Source: Volutella citrinella (taxonomy: Eukaryota > Ascomycota > Sordariomycetes > Hypocreales > Nectriaceae). From it: DNA of 64,000 nucleotides. A program made the translations under genes and the position numbers. Location of the stretch: contig JAWZSP010000007.1 of the NCBI GenBank assembly GCA_034401135.1, positions 4,030,001 to 4,094,000 on the forward strand, written 5' to 3'. Below are positions 62,312-64,000 of the stretch, one piece after another (within the stretch, counting starts at the first letter, position 1; the number at the start of each line of letters is the position of its first letter). A model generated the notes under the pieces. That model saw only the letters and a list, made by a program, of their open reading frames with translations. It was not told where the DNA came from and searched no databases.

Positions 62312-63913
62312 TCAAACGCAGCTCCACGAGTCAGGCGAGTTCGGATCGCCGCGGCCATTGTACATATTTCGACGGGGATACTTGCAATGTCGCCTCTGGA
62401 ACGCAACCTCCTGCTTCTTCTCATCCTTGAACTTTGTTCCCAGCATGTACTCCGGCGCAACACCCTCCTCCACCCACCGCACAATAGCCCAGAGGGCATT
62501 GCCATCCGGCTCCTCGCCCGCAAGCGACTCGATCCTGTTTCCGATATTGAAGGCACCGTTCCCACCTGTGCAGTGACCAGTGCCAGAGATGGAAAAGAAG
62601 CGGTAAAAGTCGTCCAGGTCGCTCGTCGCCAGGCCCATTGTGCGGGAAACGAGGTTGTAGTAGTCGACGGAGATTTCGCTGGGAATGACCGAGTCTTCTG
62701 TGCCGTGATAATGCAGAATCTTGACGTTGTGGTCCCGAGCGCCGGAAAGATCGCCCTTGAAGGCTTCCATGCCTCGAACTGCAAGCGTTGCCTTTCGATT
62801 CGGCTCCTCGTCGTCAACCGTCGCGGGACCGCTCCACGACGAGTCATTGTACACGACCCAGCGGTACCAGTCGTACGCATACGTCTCGTTGAGCGGAGAC
62901 GTCCAAGGAGCAAAGGCACCAGCCCGGCGAGGCCTGTAGGCGTTGGCACCGGGAGGCATGGCTGGGTAGACCTTCTTTCCCTCCTTGTCATAGACTGCAG
63001 ACAAGAGGTTGCGAACCGTCTCGGCTTGTTGGTGGGTTAGGCAGTCCTTTTGTCTGCTGGGGCTGCAGATGAGGGCCTCGGGTCGATACTGGCAGCTTGA
63101 TGGGTCCTCGAGGATTCCATCAACCAGGCCGTCCAGGCCGTCACATTGCGTTCGAATGTCCTTGTCGACAACGTCCCACAGATCCATCGAGAGGAACGAT
63201 GGTGAGTCTGGTCCAACCGTGTATGTCGATGCAATTCCAGACCAGTACTGGAGACCAGAGAATGAGAATGCGGGAGCACCGGCAAGAATGCCATCGTAGA
63301 GCTCGGGAAACTCCTGAGCCTGCATGAAGCCTTGCCTCCCGCCAGTCGAGCAGCCCAGATAGTACGACTTGGTGTGATTCTTGCCGTAGAAGGCTTGAGA
63401 AACCTCTCGGGTCAGCTCAGCGCCGACGTGTACCGCCCTCCACGCGTAGTCCTCCAGAGTCTCCTTGTTCTTCAGAGGCTCGCCCACGTTCCCAACATGT
63501 CCGTTGTTTGTGCCCAGGGCGGCAAAGCCTCGCTGAGCGGCGTACATGATATCGGTATGGCCAATACACCCTCCCAAACCGCCGTTTCCAGTCGTCAGGA
63601 TGCGCCCAGTCCAGTTGCTTGGAAGCCATGCCTCGGATTCCACGGAGCTGGAGGAGCTGGTCTTCGTCTTGAGTCCCACGCGACAGAAGTCAAAGTCGAC
63701 GACGCGAGCGAAGAGTGTGCACGTCTTGTGGTACAATGGGATGCTGAGATTTGTTCCTGCAGCTACAGGCTCGACAAATTGGACTGCTGTGTCCGAGGAC
63801 AGCTGAGCAGCGAGGGTGTTTGCCAAGCCTGAGCATTGATCATTGAAGCCATTTGCTAATACCGTGAGCGGCAAAACCGCCAATGCCAAATTGGTGGACT
63901 TGGACTGTCTCAT
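62312..63913 (-). CDS. Feruloyl esterase/tannase family protein, secreted
   Basis: Single-exon ORF of 533 residues from the ATG at 63913. A signal peptide (SKSTNLALAVLPLTVLANG) precedes the catalytic domain with the nucleophile motif LGCSTGGRQG, the lid region with several cysteines, the Asp in LHYHGTEDSVIP and the His in SGTGHCTGGNG, that is the CS-D-HC arrangement in which a disulfide links the residues next to Ser and His. Several N-x-S/T sites fit secretion. Expected reaction: release of ferulic or gallic-type acids from plant cell-wall esters or tannins. With the AA9 LPMO it suggests plant-polymer degradation capacity. Confidence 0.94.
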   Translation of the reverse strand: MRQSKSTNLALAVLPLTVLANGFNDQCSGLANTLAAQLSSDTAVQFVEPVAAGTNLSIPLYHKTCTLFARVVDFDFCRVGLKTKTSSSSSVESEAWLPSNWTGRILTTGNGGLGGCIGHTDIMYAAQRGFAALGTNNGHVGNVGEPLKNKETLEDYAWRAVHVGAELTREVSQAFYGKNHTKSYYLGCSTGGRQGFMQAQEFPELYDGILAGAPAFSFSGLQYWSGIASTYTVGPDSPSFLSMDLWDVVDKDIRTQCDGLDGLVDGILEDPSSCQYRPEALICSPSRQKDCLTHQQAETVRNLLSAVYDKEGKKVYPAMPPGANAYRPRRAGAFAPWTSPLNETYAYDWYRWVVYNDSSWSGPATVDDEEPNRKATLAVRGMEAFKGDLSGARDHNVKILHYHGTEDSVIPSEISVDYYNLVSRTMGLATSDLDDFYRFFSISGTGHCTGGNGAFNIGNRIESLAGEEPDGNALWAIVRWVEEGVAPEYMLGTKFKDEKKQEVAFQRRHCKYPRRNMYNGRGDPNSPDSWSCV

Positions 63914-64000
63914 TGTGCGAGGGGTCTGTGTCGTGATTGGATAGAGATGAGAGACTATTGTGCCAGTTGACTTTGGAGTTTGTTTCAATCGGCAGATAGA

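Overview
The window looks like nuclear DNA of a filamentous ascomycete (Pezizomycotina; probably Sordariomycetes, perhaps Hypocreales, but the order is a guess). Genes lie on both strands and many are split by introns of about 47-80 nt with GT/GC...AG borders and CTAAC/CTGAC-like branch sites. The gene content is also fungal: Zn2Cys6 regulators, RTA1, Het-C, an AA9 LPMO, a siderophore-type MFS transporter, a tannase/feruloyl esterase and a hybrid histidine kinase. Exon boundaries were set by hand from splice signals, reading frame and continuity of conserved protein sequence.

Layout. 0-17 kb: 3' part of an amidohydrolase, an old-yellow-enzyme-type oxidoreductase, a regulator-like protein with no zinc cluster, an RTA1 membrane protein, a Zn2Cys6 regulator with a GC-AG intron, an AT-rich relic, a five-exon regulator-like gene, a Pro/Tyr-rich coiled-coil protein, another Zn2Cys6 regulator and a DHA2-type MFS transporter. 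17-27 kb: a secreted AA9 LPMO, a long gene-poor stretch, a secreted alpha/beta hydrolase, a Zn2Cys6 regulator and about 2.9 kb with only a broken gene-like fragment.

27-40.6 kb is the most coherent block: a flavin amine oxidase, a RidA-like protein, a copper amine oxidase divergent from an SDR, a hexapeptide O-acetyltransferase, and a Zn2Cys6 regulator divergent from a nine-exon APC-family permease. I read it as an amine uptake and oxidation module. Both amine oxidase genes encode a C-terminal SRI tripeptide (PTS1-like), but in the copper enzyme a one-base frameshift puts it out of frame. A PEX11-like gene follows at 42.8 kb. GATA-type sites sit in the regulator/permease intergenic region, consistent with nitrogen control.

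41-47 kb: an HSL-type hydrolase, the PEX11-like gene, a PaxM-type FAD monooxygenase and a SUR7/PalI-like four-TM protein. 48.8-57 kb: a GAF-like/HisKA/HATPase/REC hybrid kinase, an ATP-grasp protein, an alpha/beta hydrolase and a two-exon Het-C gene. 57.7-64 kb: a sulfotransferase-like protein, a siderophore-iron-type MFS transporter and a secreted feruloyl esterase/tannase. No tRNA, rRNA, CRISPR or intact transposon was seen.
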